NCBI GenBank assembly: GCA_001695595.3
Contig: MBPM02000020.1
Coordinates: 62,001-126,000, forward strand
Reading direction: 5' to 3'
Length of the DNA: 64,000 bases
From: Plasmopara viticola
Lineage: Eukaryota; Oomycota; Peronosporomycetes; Peronosporales; Peronosporaceae
Both the position numbers and the translations under genes were made by a program. The notes beneath the pieces were generated by a model. That model had not been told where the DNA came from. It was given only the letters and a program-made list of their open reading frames with translations, and did no database searches. Position 1 is the first letter of the stretch, and each line of letters begins with the position of its first letter. Below, one piece after another: positions 27,301 through 40,400 of the stretch.

Positions 27301-30123
27301 ATCTATCTAGACTTGAACACACGCAATAGAGCCACAACAAGGCATTCATTCACACTTTAAAAGCGCCGAGACGCTGGACCGCCACAAATGCGCCCTCTCT
27401 CTATCTAGACATGCACGAGCGCAATCGAGCCGTAACTAACTATATAATCAAACTTTAGAGCCTTGAGACGCTGGACCGCCATAAATACGTTCTGTCTCTC
27501 AATCTAGGCATACGCTGACGCAATCGTGACACAAGCTATCGTACAATCACTCTACTGAAGCGCGCACGGCCACACATCTGTCCTTTCCACCTATCTAGAC
27601 TACAACAGCCGCAATAGAGCCACAACTAAACCTTCATTTGCACCTTTGAAACGCCGAGATGCTGAACCGCCACAGATGCGTCCTGTCTATATGTCTTGAC
27701 CTGCACAGACGCAATCAAGCCAGAACTAAGCGTATAATTACGCTTTTGAAGCGCCGAGACGCTGTACGACCACAGATACGTTCTCTCGTTCAATCTAGAC
27801 ATGCACAAACGCAATAGAGCCGCAAGTAAGCATAAAACCACACTTTTGATGCACTGCGACGCTGTACCGCCACAGATGCGTCCTGTCTCTCAATCTAGAC
27901 ACGCGCGGACGCAATCGTGACACAAGTTATCGTACAATAACGTTTTGTAGCGCTGAGACGCTGTACGGCCACAGATCCGTCCATTCTATCTATCTAGACT
28001 TGAACACACGCAATAGAGCCACAACAAGGCATTCATTCACACTTTAAAAGCGCCGAGACGCTGGACCGCCACAAATGCGCCCTCTCTATCTATCTAGACA
28101 TGCACGAGCGCAATCGAGCCGTAACTAACTATATAATCAAACTTTAGAGCCTTGAGACGCTGGACCGCCATAAATACGTTCTGTCTCTCAATCTAGGCAT
28201 ACGCTGACGCAATCGTGACACAAGCTATCGTACAATCACTCTACTGAAGCGCGCACGGCCACACATCTGTCCTTTCCACCTATCTAGACTACAACAGCCG
28301 CAATAGAGCCACAACTAAACCTTCATTTGCACCTTTGAAACGCCGAGATGCTGAACCGCCACAGATGCGTCCTGTCTATATGTCTTGACCTGCACAGACG
28401 CAATCAAGCCAGAACTAAGCGTATAATTACGCTTTTGAAGCGCCGAGACGCTGTACGACCACAGATACGTTCTCTCGTTCAATCTAGACATGCACAAACG
28501 CAATAGAGCCGCAAGTAAGCATAAAACCACACTTTTGATGCACTGCGACGCTGTACCGCCACAGATGCGTCCTGTCTCTCAATCTAGACACGCGCGGACG
28601 CAATCGTGACACAAGTTATCGTACAATAACGTTTTGTAGCGCTGAGACGCTGTACGGCCACAGATCCGTCCATTCTATCTATCTAGACTTGAACACACGC
28701 AATAGAGCCACAACAAGGCATTCATTCACACTTTAAAAGCGCCGAGACGCTGGACCGCCACAAATGCGCCCTCTCTATCTATCTAGACATGCACGAGCGC
28801 AATCGAGCCGTAACTAACTATATAATCAAACTTTAGAGCCTTGAGACGCTGGACCGCCATAAATACGTTCTGTCTCTCAATCTAGGCATACGCTGACGCA
28901 ATCGTGACACAAGCTATCGTACAATCACTCTACTGAAGCGCGCACGGCCACACATCTGTCCTTTCCACCTATCTAGACTACAACAGCCGCAATAGAGCCA
29001 CAACTAAACCTTCATTTGCACCTTTGAAACGCCGAGATGCTGAACCGCCACAGATGCGTCCTGTCTATATGTCTTGACCTGCACAGACGCAATCAAGCCA
29101 GAACTAAGCGTATAATTACGCTTTTGAAGCGCCGAGACGCTGTACGACCACAGATACGTTCTCTCGTTCAATCTAGACATGCACAAACGCAATAGAGCCG
29201 CAAGTAAGCATAAAACCACACTTTTGATGCACTGCGACGCTGTACCGCCACAGATGCGTCCTGTCTCTCAATCTAGACACGCGCGGACGCAATCGTGACA
29301 CAAGTTATCGTACAATAACGTTTTGTAGCGCTGAGACGCTGTACGGCCACAGATCCGTCCATTCTATCTATCTAGACTTGAACACACGCAATAGAGCCAC
29401 AACAAGGCATTCATTCACACTTTAAAAGCGCCGAGACGCTGGACCGCCACAAATGCGCCCTCTCTATCTATCTAGACATGCACGAGCGCAATCGAGCCGT
29501 AACTAACTATATAATCAAACTTTAGAGCCTTGAGACGCTGGACCGCCATAAATACGTTCTGTCTCTCAATCTAGGCATACGCTGACGCAATCGTGACACA
29601 AGCTATCGTACAATCACTCTACTGAAGCGCGCACGGCCACACATCTGTCCTTTCCACCTATCTAGACTACAACAGCCGCAATAGAGCCACAACTAAACCT
29701 TCATTTGCACCTTTGAAACGCCGAGATGCTGAACCGCCACAGATGCGTCCTGTCTATATGTCTTGACCTGCACAGACGCAATCAAGCCAGAACTAAGCGT
29801 ATAATTACGCTTTTGAAGCGCCGAGACGCTGTACGACCACAGATACGTTCTCTCGTTCAATCTAGACATGCACAAACGCAATAGAGCCGCAAGTAAGCAT
29901 AAAACCACACTTTTGATGCACTGCGACGCTGTACCGCCACAGATGCGTCCTGTCTCTCAATCTAGACACGCGCGGACGCAATCGTGACACAAGTTATCGT
30001 ACAATAACGTTTTGTAGCGCTGAGACGCTGTACGGCCACAGATCCGTCCATTCTATCTATCTAGACTTGAACACACGCAATAGAGCCACAACAAGGCATT
30101 CATTCACACTTTAAAAGCGCCGA

Positions 30124-33100
30124 GACGCTGGACCGCCACAAATGCGCCCTCTCTCTATCTAGACATGCACGAGCGCAATCGAGCCGTAACTAACTATATA
30201 ATCAAACTTTAGAGCCTTGAGACGCTGGACCGCCATAAATACGTTCTGTCTCTCAATCTAGGCATACGCTGACGCAATCGTGACACAAGCTATCGTACAA
30301 TCACTCTACTGAAGCGCGCACGGCCACACATCTGTCCTTTCCACCTATCTAGACTATAACAGCCGCAATAGAGCCACAACTAAACCTTCATTTGCACCTT
30401 TGAAACGCCGAGATGCTGAACCGCCACAGATGCGTCCTGTCTATATGTCTTGACCTGCACAGACGCAATCAAGCCAGAACTAAGCGTATAATTACGCTTT
30501 TGAAGCGCCGAGACGCTGTACGACCACAGATACGTTCTCTCGTTCAATCTAGGCATGCACAAACGCAATAGAACCGCAAGTAAGCATAAAACCACACTTT
30601 TGATGCACTGCGACGCTGTACCGCCACAGATGCGTCCTGTCTCTCAATCTAGACACGCGCGGACGCAATCGTGACACAAGTTATCGTACAATAACGTTTT
30701 GTAGCGCTGAGACGCTGTACGGCCACAGATCCGTCCATTCTATCTATCTAGACTTGAACACACGCAATAGAGCCACAACAAGGCATTCATTCACATTTAA
30801 AAGCGCCGAGACGCTGGACCGCCACAAATGCGCCCTCTCTCTATCTAGACATGCACGAGCGCAATCGAGCCGTAACTAACTATATAATCAAACTTTAGAG
30901 CCTTGAGACGCTGGACCGCCATAAATACGTTCTGTCTCTCAATCTAGGCATACGCTGACGCAATCGTGACACAAGCTATCGTACAATCACTCTACTGAAG
31001 CGCGCACGGCCACACATCTGTCCTTTCCACCTATCTAGACTATAACAGCCGCAATAGAGCCACAACTAAACCTTCATTTGCACCTTTGAAACGCCGAGAT
31101 GCTGAACCGCCACAGATGCGTCCTGTCTATATGTCTTGACCTGCACAGACGCAATCAAGCCAGAACTAAGCGTATAATTACGCTTTTGAAGCGCCGAGAC
31201 GCTGTACGACCACAGATACGTTCTCTCGTTCAATCTAGACATGCACAAACGCAATAGAACCGCAAGTAAGCATAAAACCACACTTTTGATGCACTGCGAC
31301 GCTGTACCGCCACAGATGCGTCCTGTCTCTCAATCTAGACACGCGCGGACGCAATCGTGACACAAGTTATCGTACAATAACGTTTTGTAGCGCTGAGACG
31401 CTGTACGGCCACAGATCCGTCCATTCTATCTATCTAGACTTGAACACACGCAATAGAGCCACAACAAGGCATTCATTCACACTTTAAAAGCGCCGAGACG
31501 CTGGACCGCCACAAATGCGCCCTCTCTCTCTATCTAGACATGCACGAGCGCAATCGAGCCGTAACTAACTATATAATCAAACTTTAGAGCCTTGAGACGC
31601 TGGACCGCCATAAATACGTTCTGTCTCTCAATCTAGGCATACGCTGACGCAATCGTGACACAAGCTATCGTACAATCACTCTACCAAAGCGCCCACGGCC
31701 ACACATCTGTCCTTTCCACCTATCTAGACTATAACAGCCGCAATAGAGCCACAACTAAACCTTCATTTGCACCTTTGAAACGCCGAGATGCTGAACCGCC
31801 ACAGATGCGTCCTGTCTATATGTCTTGACCTGCACAGACGCAATCAAGCCAGAACTAAGCGTATAATTACGCTTTTGAAGCGCCGAGACGCTGTACGACC
31901 ACAGATACGTCCTCTCGTTCAATCTAGACATGCACAAACGCAATAGAGCCGCAAGTAAGCATAAAACCACACTTTTGATGCACTGCGACGCTGTACCGCC
32001 ACAGATGCGTCCTGTCTCTCAATCTAGACACGCGCGGACGCAATCGTGACACAAGTTATCGTACAATAACGTTTTGTAGCGCTGAGACGCTGTACGGCCA
32101 CAGATCCGTCCATCTATCTATCTAGACTTGAACACACGCAATAGAGCCACAACAAGGCATTCATTCACACTTTAAAAGCGCCGAGACGCTGGACCGCCAC
32201 AAATGCGCCCTCTCTATCTATCTAGACATGCACGAGCGCAATCGAGCCGTAACTAACTATATAATCAAACTTTAGAGCCTTGAGACGCTGGACCGCCATA
32301 AATACGTTCTGTCTCTCAATCTAGGCATACGCTGACGCAATCGTGACACAAGCTATCGTACAATCACTCTACTGAAGCGCCACGGCCACACATTTGTCCT
32401 TTCACTTATCTAGTCTATAACAGCCGCAATAGAGCCACAACTAAACCTTCATTTACACCTTTGAAACGCCGAGATGCTGAACCGCCACAGATGCGTCCTG
32501 TCTATATGTCTTGACCTGCACAGACGCAATCAAGCCAGAACTAAGCGTATAATTACGCTTTTGAAGCGCCGAGACGCTGTACGACAACAGATACGTCCTC
32601 TCGTTCAATCTAGACATGCACAAACGCAATAGAGCCGCAAGTAAGCATAAAACCACACTTTTGATGCACTGCGACGCTGTACCGCCACAGATGCGTCCTG
32701 TCTCTCAATCTAGACACGCGCGGACGCAATCGTGACACAAGTTATCGTACAATAACGTTTTGAAGCGCTGAGACGCTGTACGGCCACAGATCCGTCCATT
32801 CTATCTATCTAGACTTGAACACACGCAATAGAGCCACAACAAGGCATTCATTCACAATTTAAAAGCGCCGAGACGCTGGACCGCCACAAATGCGCCCTCT
32901 CTCTCTATCTAGACATGCACGAGCGCAATCGAGCCGTAACTAACTATATAATCAAACTTTAGAGCCTTGAGACGCTGGACCGCCATAAGTACGTTCTGTC
33001 TCTCAATCTAGGCATACGCTGACGCAATCGTGACACAAGCTATCGTACAATCACTCTACCAAAGCGCCCACGGCCACCGATTTGTCCTTTCACTATCTAG

Positions 33101-36100
33101 TCTATAACAGCCGCAATAGAGCCACAACTAAACCTTCATTTACACCTTTGAAACGCCGAGATGCTGAACCGCCACAGATGCGTCCTGTCTATATGTCTTG
33201 ACCTGCACAGACGCAATCAAGCCAGAACTAAGCGTATAATTACGCTTTTGAAGCGCCGAGACGCTGTACGACCACAAATACGTTCTCGTTCAATCTAGGC
33301 ATGCACAAACGCAATAGAACCGCAAGTAAGCATAAAACCACACTTTTGATGCACTGCGACGCTGTACCGCCACAGATGCGTCCTGTCTCTCAATCTAGAC
33401 ACGCGCGGACGCAATCGTGACACAAGTTATCGTACAATAACGTTTTGTAGCGCTGAGACGCTGTACGGCCACAGATCCGTCCATTCTATCTATCTAGACT
33501 TGAACACACGCAATAGAGCCACAACAAGGCATTCATTCACACTTTAAAAGCGCCGAGACGCTGGACCGCCACAAATGCGCCTCTCTCTCTATCTAGACAT
33601 GCACGAGCGCAATCGAGCCGTAACTAACTATATAATCAAACTTTAGAGCCTTGAGACGCTGGACCGCCATAAGTACGTTCTGTCTCTCAATCTAGGCATA
33701 CGCTGACGCAATCGTGACACAAGCTATCGTACAATCACTCTACTGAAGCGCCCACGGCCACCGATTTGTCCTTTCACTTATCTAGTCTATAACAGCCGCA
33801 ATAGAGCCACAACTAAACCTTCATTTACACCTTTGAAACGCCGAGATGCTGAACCGCCACAGATGCGTCCTGTCTATATGTCTTGACCTGCACAGACGCA
33901 ATCAAGCCAGAACTAAGCGTATAATTACGCTTTTGAAGCGCCGAGACGCTGTACGACAACAGATACGTCCTCTCGTTCAATCTAGACATGCACAAACGCA
34001 ATAGAGCCGCAAGTAAGCATAAAACCACACTTTTGATGCACTGCGACGCTGTACCGCCACAGATGCGTCCTGTCTCTCAATCTAGACACGCGCGGACGCA
34101 ATCGTGACACAAGTTATCGTACAATAACGTTTTGTAGCGCTGAGACGCTGTACGGCCACAGATCCGTCCATTCTATCTATCTAGACTTGAACACACGCAA
34201 TAGAGCCACAACAAGGCATTCATTCACAATTTAAAAGCGCCGAGACGCTGGACCGCCACAAATGCGCCCTCTCTCTATCTAGACATGCACGAGCGCAATC
34301 GAGCCGTAACTAACTATATAATCAAACTTTAGAGCCTTGAGACGCTGGACCGCCATAAGTACGTTCTGTCTCTCAATCTAGGCATACGCTGACGCAATCG
34401 TGACACAAGCTATCGTACAATCACTCTACTGAAGCGCCCACGGCCACCGATTTGTCCTTTTCACTTATCTAGTCTATAACAGCCGCAATAGAGCCACAAC
34501 TAAACCTTCATTTACACCTTTGAAACGCCGAGATGCTGAACCGCCACAGATGCGTCCTGTCTATATGTCTTGACCTGCACAGACGCAATCAAGCCAGAAC
34601 TAAGCGTATAATTACGCTTTTGAAGCGCCGAGACGCTGTACGACCACAGATACGTTCTCTCGTTCAATCTAGGCATGCACAAACGCAATAGAACCGCAAG
34701 TAAGCATAAAACCACACTTTTGATGCACTGCGACGCTGTACCGCCACAGATGCGTCCTGTCTCTCAATCTAGACACGCGCGGACGCAATCGTGACACAAG
34801 TTATCGTACAATAACGTTTTGAAGCGCTGAGACGCTGTACGGCCACAGATCCGTCCATTCTATCTATCTAGACTTGAACACACGCAATAGAGCCACAACA
34901 AGGCATTCATTCACACTTTAAAAGCGCCGAGACGCTGGACCGCCACAAATGCGCCCTCTCTCTCTATCTAGACATGCACGAGCGCAATCGAGCCGTAACT
35001 AACTATATAATCAAACTTTAGAGCCTTGAGACGCTGGACCGCCATAAGTACGTTCTGTCTCTCAATCTAGGCATACGCTGACGCAATCGTGACACAAGCT
35101 ATCGTACAATCACTCTACAAAGCGCCCACGGCCACCATTTGTCCTTTCACTTATCTAGTCTATAACAGCCGCAATAGAGCCACAACTAAACCTTCATTTA
35201 CACCTTTGAAACGCCGAGATGCTGAACCGCCACAGATGCGTCCTGTCTATATGTCTTGACCTGCACAGACGCAATCAAGCCAGAACTAAGCGTATAATTA
35301 CGCTTTTGAAGCGCCGAGACGCTGTACGACAACAGATACGTTCTCTCGTTCAATCTAGACATGCACAAACGCAATAGAGCCGCAAGTAAGCATAAAACCA
35401 CACTTTTGATGCACTGCGACGCTGTACCGCCACAGATGCGTCCTGTCTCTCAATCTAGACACGCGCGGACGCAATCGTGACACAAGTTATCGTACAATAA
35501 CGTTTTGTAGCGCTGAGACGCTGTACGGCCACAGATCCGTCCAATCTATCTATCTAGACTTGAACACACGCAATAGAGCCACAACAAGGCATTCATTCAC
35601 AATTTAAAAGCGCCGAGACGCTGGACCGCCACAAATGCGCCCTCTCTATCTATCTAGACATGCACGAGCGCAATCGAGCCGTAACTAACTATATAATCAA
35701 ACTTTAGAGCCTTGAGACGCTGGACCGCCATAAGTACGTTCTGTCTCTCAATCTAGGCATACGCTGACGCAATCGTGACACAAGCTATCGTACAATCACT
35801 CTACCAAAGCGCCCACGGCCACCGATTTGTCCTTTTCACTTATCTAGTCTATAACAGCCGCAATAGAGCCACAACTAAACCTTCATTTACACCTTTGAAA
35901 CGCCGAGATGCTGAACCGCCACAGATGCGTCCTGTCTATATGTCTTGACCTGCACAGACGCAATCAAGCCAGAACTAAGCGTATAATTACGCTTTTGAAG
36001 CGCCGAGACGCTGTACGACAACAGATACGTCCTCTCGTTCAATCTAGACATGCACAAACGCAATAGAGCCGCAAGTAAGCATAAAACCACACTTTTGATG

Positions 36101-37227
36101 CACTGCGACGCTGTACCGCCACAGATGCGTCCTGCCTCTCAATCTTGACACGCGCGGACGCAATCGTGACACAAGTTATCGTACAATAACGTTTTGAAGC
36201 GCTGAGACGCTGTACGGCCACAGATCCGTCCAATCTATCTATCTAGACTTGAACACACGCAATAGAGCCACAACAAGGCATTCATTCACAATTTAAAAGC
36301 GCCGAGACGCTGGACCGCCACAAATGCGCCCTCTCTCTCTATCTAGACATGCACGAGCGCAATCGAGCCGTAACTAACTATATAATCAAACTTTAGAGCC
36401 TTGAGACGCTGGACCGCCATAAGTACGTTCTGTCTCTCAATCTAGGCATACGCTGACGCAATCGTGACACAAGCTATCGTACAATCACTCTACCAAAGCG
36501 CCCACGGCCACCGATTTGTCCTTTTCACTTATCTAGTCTATAACAGCCGCAATAGAGCCACAACTAAACCTTCATTTACACCTTTGAAACGCCGAGATGC
36601 TGAACCGCCACAGATGCGTCCTGTCTATATGTCTTGACCTGCACAGACGCAATCAAGCCAGAACTAAGCGTATAATTACGCTTTTGAAGCGCCGAGACGC
36701 TGTACGACAACAGATACGTCCTCTCGTTCAATCTAGACATGCACAAACGCAATAGAGCCGCAAGTAAGCATAAAACCACACTTTTGATGCACTGCGACGC
36801 TGTACCGCCACAGATGCGTCCTGTCTCTCAATCTAGACACGCGCGGACGCAATCGTGACACAAGTTATCGTACAATAACGTTTTGTAGCGCTGAGACGCT
36901 GTACGGCCACAGATCCGTCCATTTTATCTATCTAGACTTGAACACACGCAATAGAGCCACAACAAGGCATTCATTCACACTTTAAAAGCGCCGAGACGCT
37001 GGACCGCCACAAATGCGCCCTCTCTATCTATCTAGACATGCACGAGCGCAATCGAGCCGTAACTAACTATATAATCAAACTTTAGAGCCTTGAGACGCTG
37101 GACCGCCATAAATACGGTCTGTCTTTCAATTTAGGCATACGCTGACGCAATCGTGACACAAGCTATCGTACAATCACTCTACTGAAGCGCGCACGGCCAC
37201 ACATCTGTCCTTTCCACCTATCTAGAG
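30124..37227 (+). repeat. Diverged right edge of the 7-mer array
   Basis: From the unit at 30,124 onward, new variants accumulate stepwise: tataacagcc in C (first near 30,355), accaaagcgccc at the B/C boundary (31,684), a diverged C monomer (from about 32,390), acgacaacag in E (from 32,583) and cataagtacg in B (from about 32,985). Units remain about 686 bp and in register. The last, partial unit starts at 36,995 and, unexpectedly, carries a core-type C. Loss of homogeneity toward an array edge is the known behaviour of satellites maintained by unequal crossover. Confidence 0.9.
32185..36994 (+). repeat. Seven units with diverged C monomer, including alternating unit types
   Basis: Seven consecutive units carry a C monomer with atttgtcctttt-cacttatc and tctagtctataac instead of the core form. 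In the first five (32,185-35,616) two unit types alternate. Type a has acgacaacag in E and acaattt in G. Type b has ctaggcatgc with agaaccgc in E and acacttt in G. The order is a-b-a-b-a. The sixth unit is again type a; the seventh has the type a E monomer but acacttt in G. Confidence 0.88.
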
Positions 37228-37308
37228 AGACTTGAGACGCCGGACCGCCATAAATACGTTCTGTTTTTCAATATAGGCATACGCTGACGCAATCGTGGCA
37301 CAAGCTAT
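37228..37308 (+). repeat. Rearranged junction: fragment of monomer B after truncated C
   Basis: The last C monomer stops within its tctaga motif near 37,226. The sequence continues with the tail of an A monomer (cttgagacgc) and a diverged B monomer from 37,236 to 37,308 (gttctgtttttcaatatagg). The C-to-A jump falls at a short shared tagag-like stretch. This is the last forward-oriented region 1 sequence before the inversion. Confidence 0.85.
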
Positions 37309-37487
37309 GATTGCGTCTGTGCAGGTCAAGGCATATGGACAGGACAAATCTGCGGCGGTTCAGCATCTCGGCGTTTCAAAGGTGTAAATGAAGGCTTAGT
37401 TGTAGCTCTATCGCGGCTGTTGTAGTCTGGATGAGTGAAAAGCACAAATCGGTGGCCGTGCGCGCTTCAGTAGAGTGATTGTACGAT
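37309..37487 (-). repeat. Inverted block of region 1 monomers (end of B, all of C, half of D)
   Basis: Read on the minus strand, 37,487 to 37,309 gives atcgtacaatcactctactg (end of B), then gcgcacggccaccgatttgt and the rest of C, then the start of D (gatgctgaaccgcc) as far as cctgcacagacgcaatc. It is the only stretch I found in the window in reverse orientation. Its C part has the caccgatttgt variant of the diverged edge units, not the core C. The forward copy of the same sequence at about 37,167-37,225 could pair with it as a long imperfect stem. Confidence 0.9.
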
Positions 37488-40400
37488 CGACACAATCGAG
37501 ACCCATCCAAGCATTTGTCACACTTTTAAAGCGTCGAGTTGCTGTTCGGTCACAGATACGTCTCGGCTATCAATCTAGACATGCACGGACGCTATCGAGC
37601 CGCAACTAAGCGTTTAATCATTCTTCCTTAGCGCCGAGGCACTCTACGGCTACAGATGCGTTCTGTCTCTCAATCAAGACTGGCACAGACGCAATCGAGA
37701 CTCAACTTAGCGTATAATCACTTTTTTGAAATTCCGAGACGCTGCACGGCCACAGATAAGTCCTTTCTATCTTTCAAGACTTGAATTGACGAAAAAGAGC
37801 CACATCCAAGCATTTGTTACACTTTTGAAGCGTCGAGTATCTGTACGGTCACAGATACGTCTTGGCTATCAATCTAGACATGCACAGACGCAGTCGAGCC
37901 GCAACTAAGCGTAAATTCATTCTTCCATAGCACCAAGGCACTGCGACCACAGATGCGTTCTGTCTCTCCATCGAGACATGCACGGACGCAATCGAGACCC
38001 AACTTAGCGTATAATCACGCTTTCGACGTACCAAGACGCTGCACGGCTACAGATAAGTACTTTCTATCTTTCAAGACTTGACTCGCCGCCATAGAGCTGC
38101 ATCCAAGTATTTGTCACACTTTTGAAGCGTCGAGCTGCTGTACGGTCACCGATACGTCTTGGCTATCAATCAAGACATGCACGGACGCAATCGAGCCGCA
38201 ACTAAGCGTATAATCATCCTTCCATGGCGCCACGGCACTCTAAGGCCACAGATACGTTCTGTCTCTGAATCAAGACATGCACGGACGCAATCGAGACTCA
38301 ACTTAGCGTATAAAAACGCTTTTGAATTACCAAGACGCTGCACGGCAACAGATACGTCGTCCGTTCTATCTTTCAAGACTCGATTCGACGCAATAGAGCC
38401 CCATCCAAGTATTTGTCACACTTTTTAGCGTCGAGTTGCTGTACGGTCACAGATACGTCTTGGCTATCAATCTAGATATGCACGGACGCAATCGAGCCGC
38501 AACTAAGCGTATAATCATCTTTCCATGGCGCCACGGCACTCTAAGGCCACAGATACGTTCTGTCTCTGAATCAAGACATGCACGGACGCAATCGAGACTC
38601 AACTTAGCGTATAAAAACGCTTTTGAATTACCAAGACGCTGCACGGGCACAGATAAGTCCTTTCTATCTTTCAAGACTCGATTCGACGCAATAGAGCCAC
38701 ATCCAAGTATTTGTCACACTTTTCAGCGTCGAGTTGCTGTACGGTCACAGATACGTCTTGGCTATCAATCTAGATATGCACGGACGCTATCAAGCCGCAA
38801 CTAAGCGTAAAATCATTCTTCCAAGGCACCAAGGCACTGTACGGCCACAGATGCGGTCTGTCTCTCAATCAAGACAGGCACAGACGTGATCGAGACTCAA
38901 CTTACCGTAAAAAACTCTTTTGAAGTACCAAGACGCTGCACGGCCACAGTTACGTCCTTTCTATCTCTCAACCCTCGAATCGACGCAATAGAGCCACATC
39001 CAAGTATTTGTCACACTTTTGAAGCGTCGAGTTGCTGAACGGTCACAGATACGTCTTGGCTATCAATCTAGATATGCACGGACGCAATCGAGCCGCAACT
39101 AAAAGTATAATCATTCTTTCATAGGGCCAAGGCACTCTACGGCCACAGATGCGTTCTGTCTGTCAATTGAAACTTCACGGACGCAATCGAGACTCAAGTT
39201 AGCGTATAATCACTCTTTTGAAGTACCAAGACGCTGCACGGCCACATATACGTCCTTTCTATCTTTTAAGACTCGAATCGACGCGATAGAGCCCAGTAAA
39301 AACATTTGTCACACTTTTAAAGCGTCGAGTGCATTTTCAGTCACAGGTACGTCTTAGCTATTGATCTAGACATGCACGGACGCAATCGAGCCACGACTAA
39401 GTGTATAATCATTCTTCCATAGCGCCAAGGCACTCTACGGCCACAGATGCGTTTTGTCTCTTAATAAAGGCAGGCACAGACGCAATCGAGACTCAACATT
39501 GAGTATAATCACTTTTTTGAAATGCCGAGACGCTGCACGGGCGCAGATAAGTCCTTTCTATCTTTCAAAACTCCATTCGACGCAATAGAGCCACATCCAA
39601 GTGTTTGTCACACTTTTAAGCCGTCGAGTCGCTCTACGGTCACAGATACGTCTCGGCTATCAATCTAGACATGCACGGACACAATCGAGCCGCAATCAAG
39701 CGTATAATCATTCCTTCGTAGCGCCAAGGCACTCTACGGCCACAGATGCGTTCTGTCTCTATATCGACACGTGAACGGACGCTAGTGAGACTCAACTTAG
39801 CGTATAATCACTCTTTTGGAGTACCAAAACGCTGCACGGCAACAGATACGTCGTCCTTTCTATTTTTAAAGACTCGAATCGACGCGATAGAGCCCAGTCC
39901 AAACATTTGTCACACTTTTAAAGCGTCGAGTGCATGTTCGGTCACAGGTACGTCTTGGCTATCAATCTAGACATGCAGGGACGCAATCGAGTCACTACTA
40001 AGCGTATAACCATTCTTCCATAGCGCCAAGGCACTCTACGGCCACAGATGCGTTTTGTCTCTCAGACATGCACGGACGCAATCGAGACTCAACTTAGCGT
40101 ATAAAAACTCTTTTGAAGTACCAAAACGCTGCACGGCAACAAATACGCCGTCCTTTCTATCTTTCGAGACTCGAATCGACGCGATAGAGCCACAACCAAG
40201 CATTTGTCACACTGTTGAAGCGTCGAGTTGCTGTACGGTCATAGATACGTCTTGGCTATCAATCCAGACATACATGGACGCAATCGAGCCACAACTAAGC
40301 GTATAATCATTCCTTCATAGCGCTAAGGCACTCTACGACCACAGATGCGTTCTGTCTCTCAATCGAGGCGTGCATGGACACAATCGAGACTCAACTTGGC

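Larger units (their letters stand above)
1..37227 (+). repeat. Region 1: 689-bp seven-monomer HOR array, 54 units plus a partial one
   Basis: A unit of seven monomers (A-G) recurs every 684-689 bp. The first base of monomer D falls at 286, 974, 1,663, 2,352 and so on up to about 36.6 kb, giving 54 units with one unit shortened to about 545 bp. All are in the same orientation. The first unit lacks only its first five bases. From 1 to about 30 kb, units differ by only a few substitutions and 1-4 bp indels, mainly in a CTCT/TATC stretch of monomer A and a gaag/gag/gtag site at the end of monomer F. Such homogeneity indicates recent amplification by unequal exchange. No gene is present. Region 1 shows no HindIII site, unlike region 3. 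Confidence 0.97.

Noticed and set aside
254..36779. A 71- or 67-codon minus-strand ORF present in almost every 689-bp unit
   Set aside because: Its apparent conservation only mirrors the near-identity of the units. It spans the D/E monomer boundary, is lost by frameshift in several units without compensation, and shows no recognisable domain.
37167..37487. Hairpin-forming regulatory element from the forward and inverted B/C copies
   Set aside because: A long imperfect stem is possible on paper, but the loop is about 200 bp and it is explained as a rearranged satellite junction. No evidence of function.
37200..37500. Transposon insertion at the region 1/region 2 junction
   Set aside because: All bases at the junction can be assigned to known monomers in one or other orientation. 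No terminal repeats, target duplication or transposase fragment is visible.
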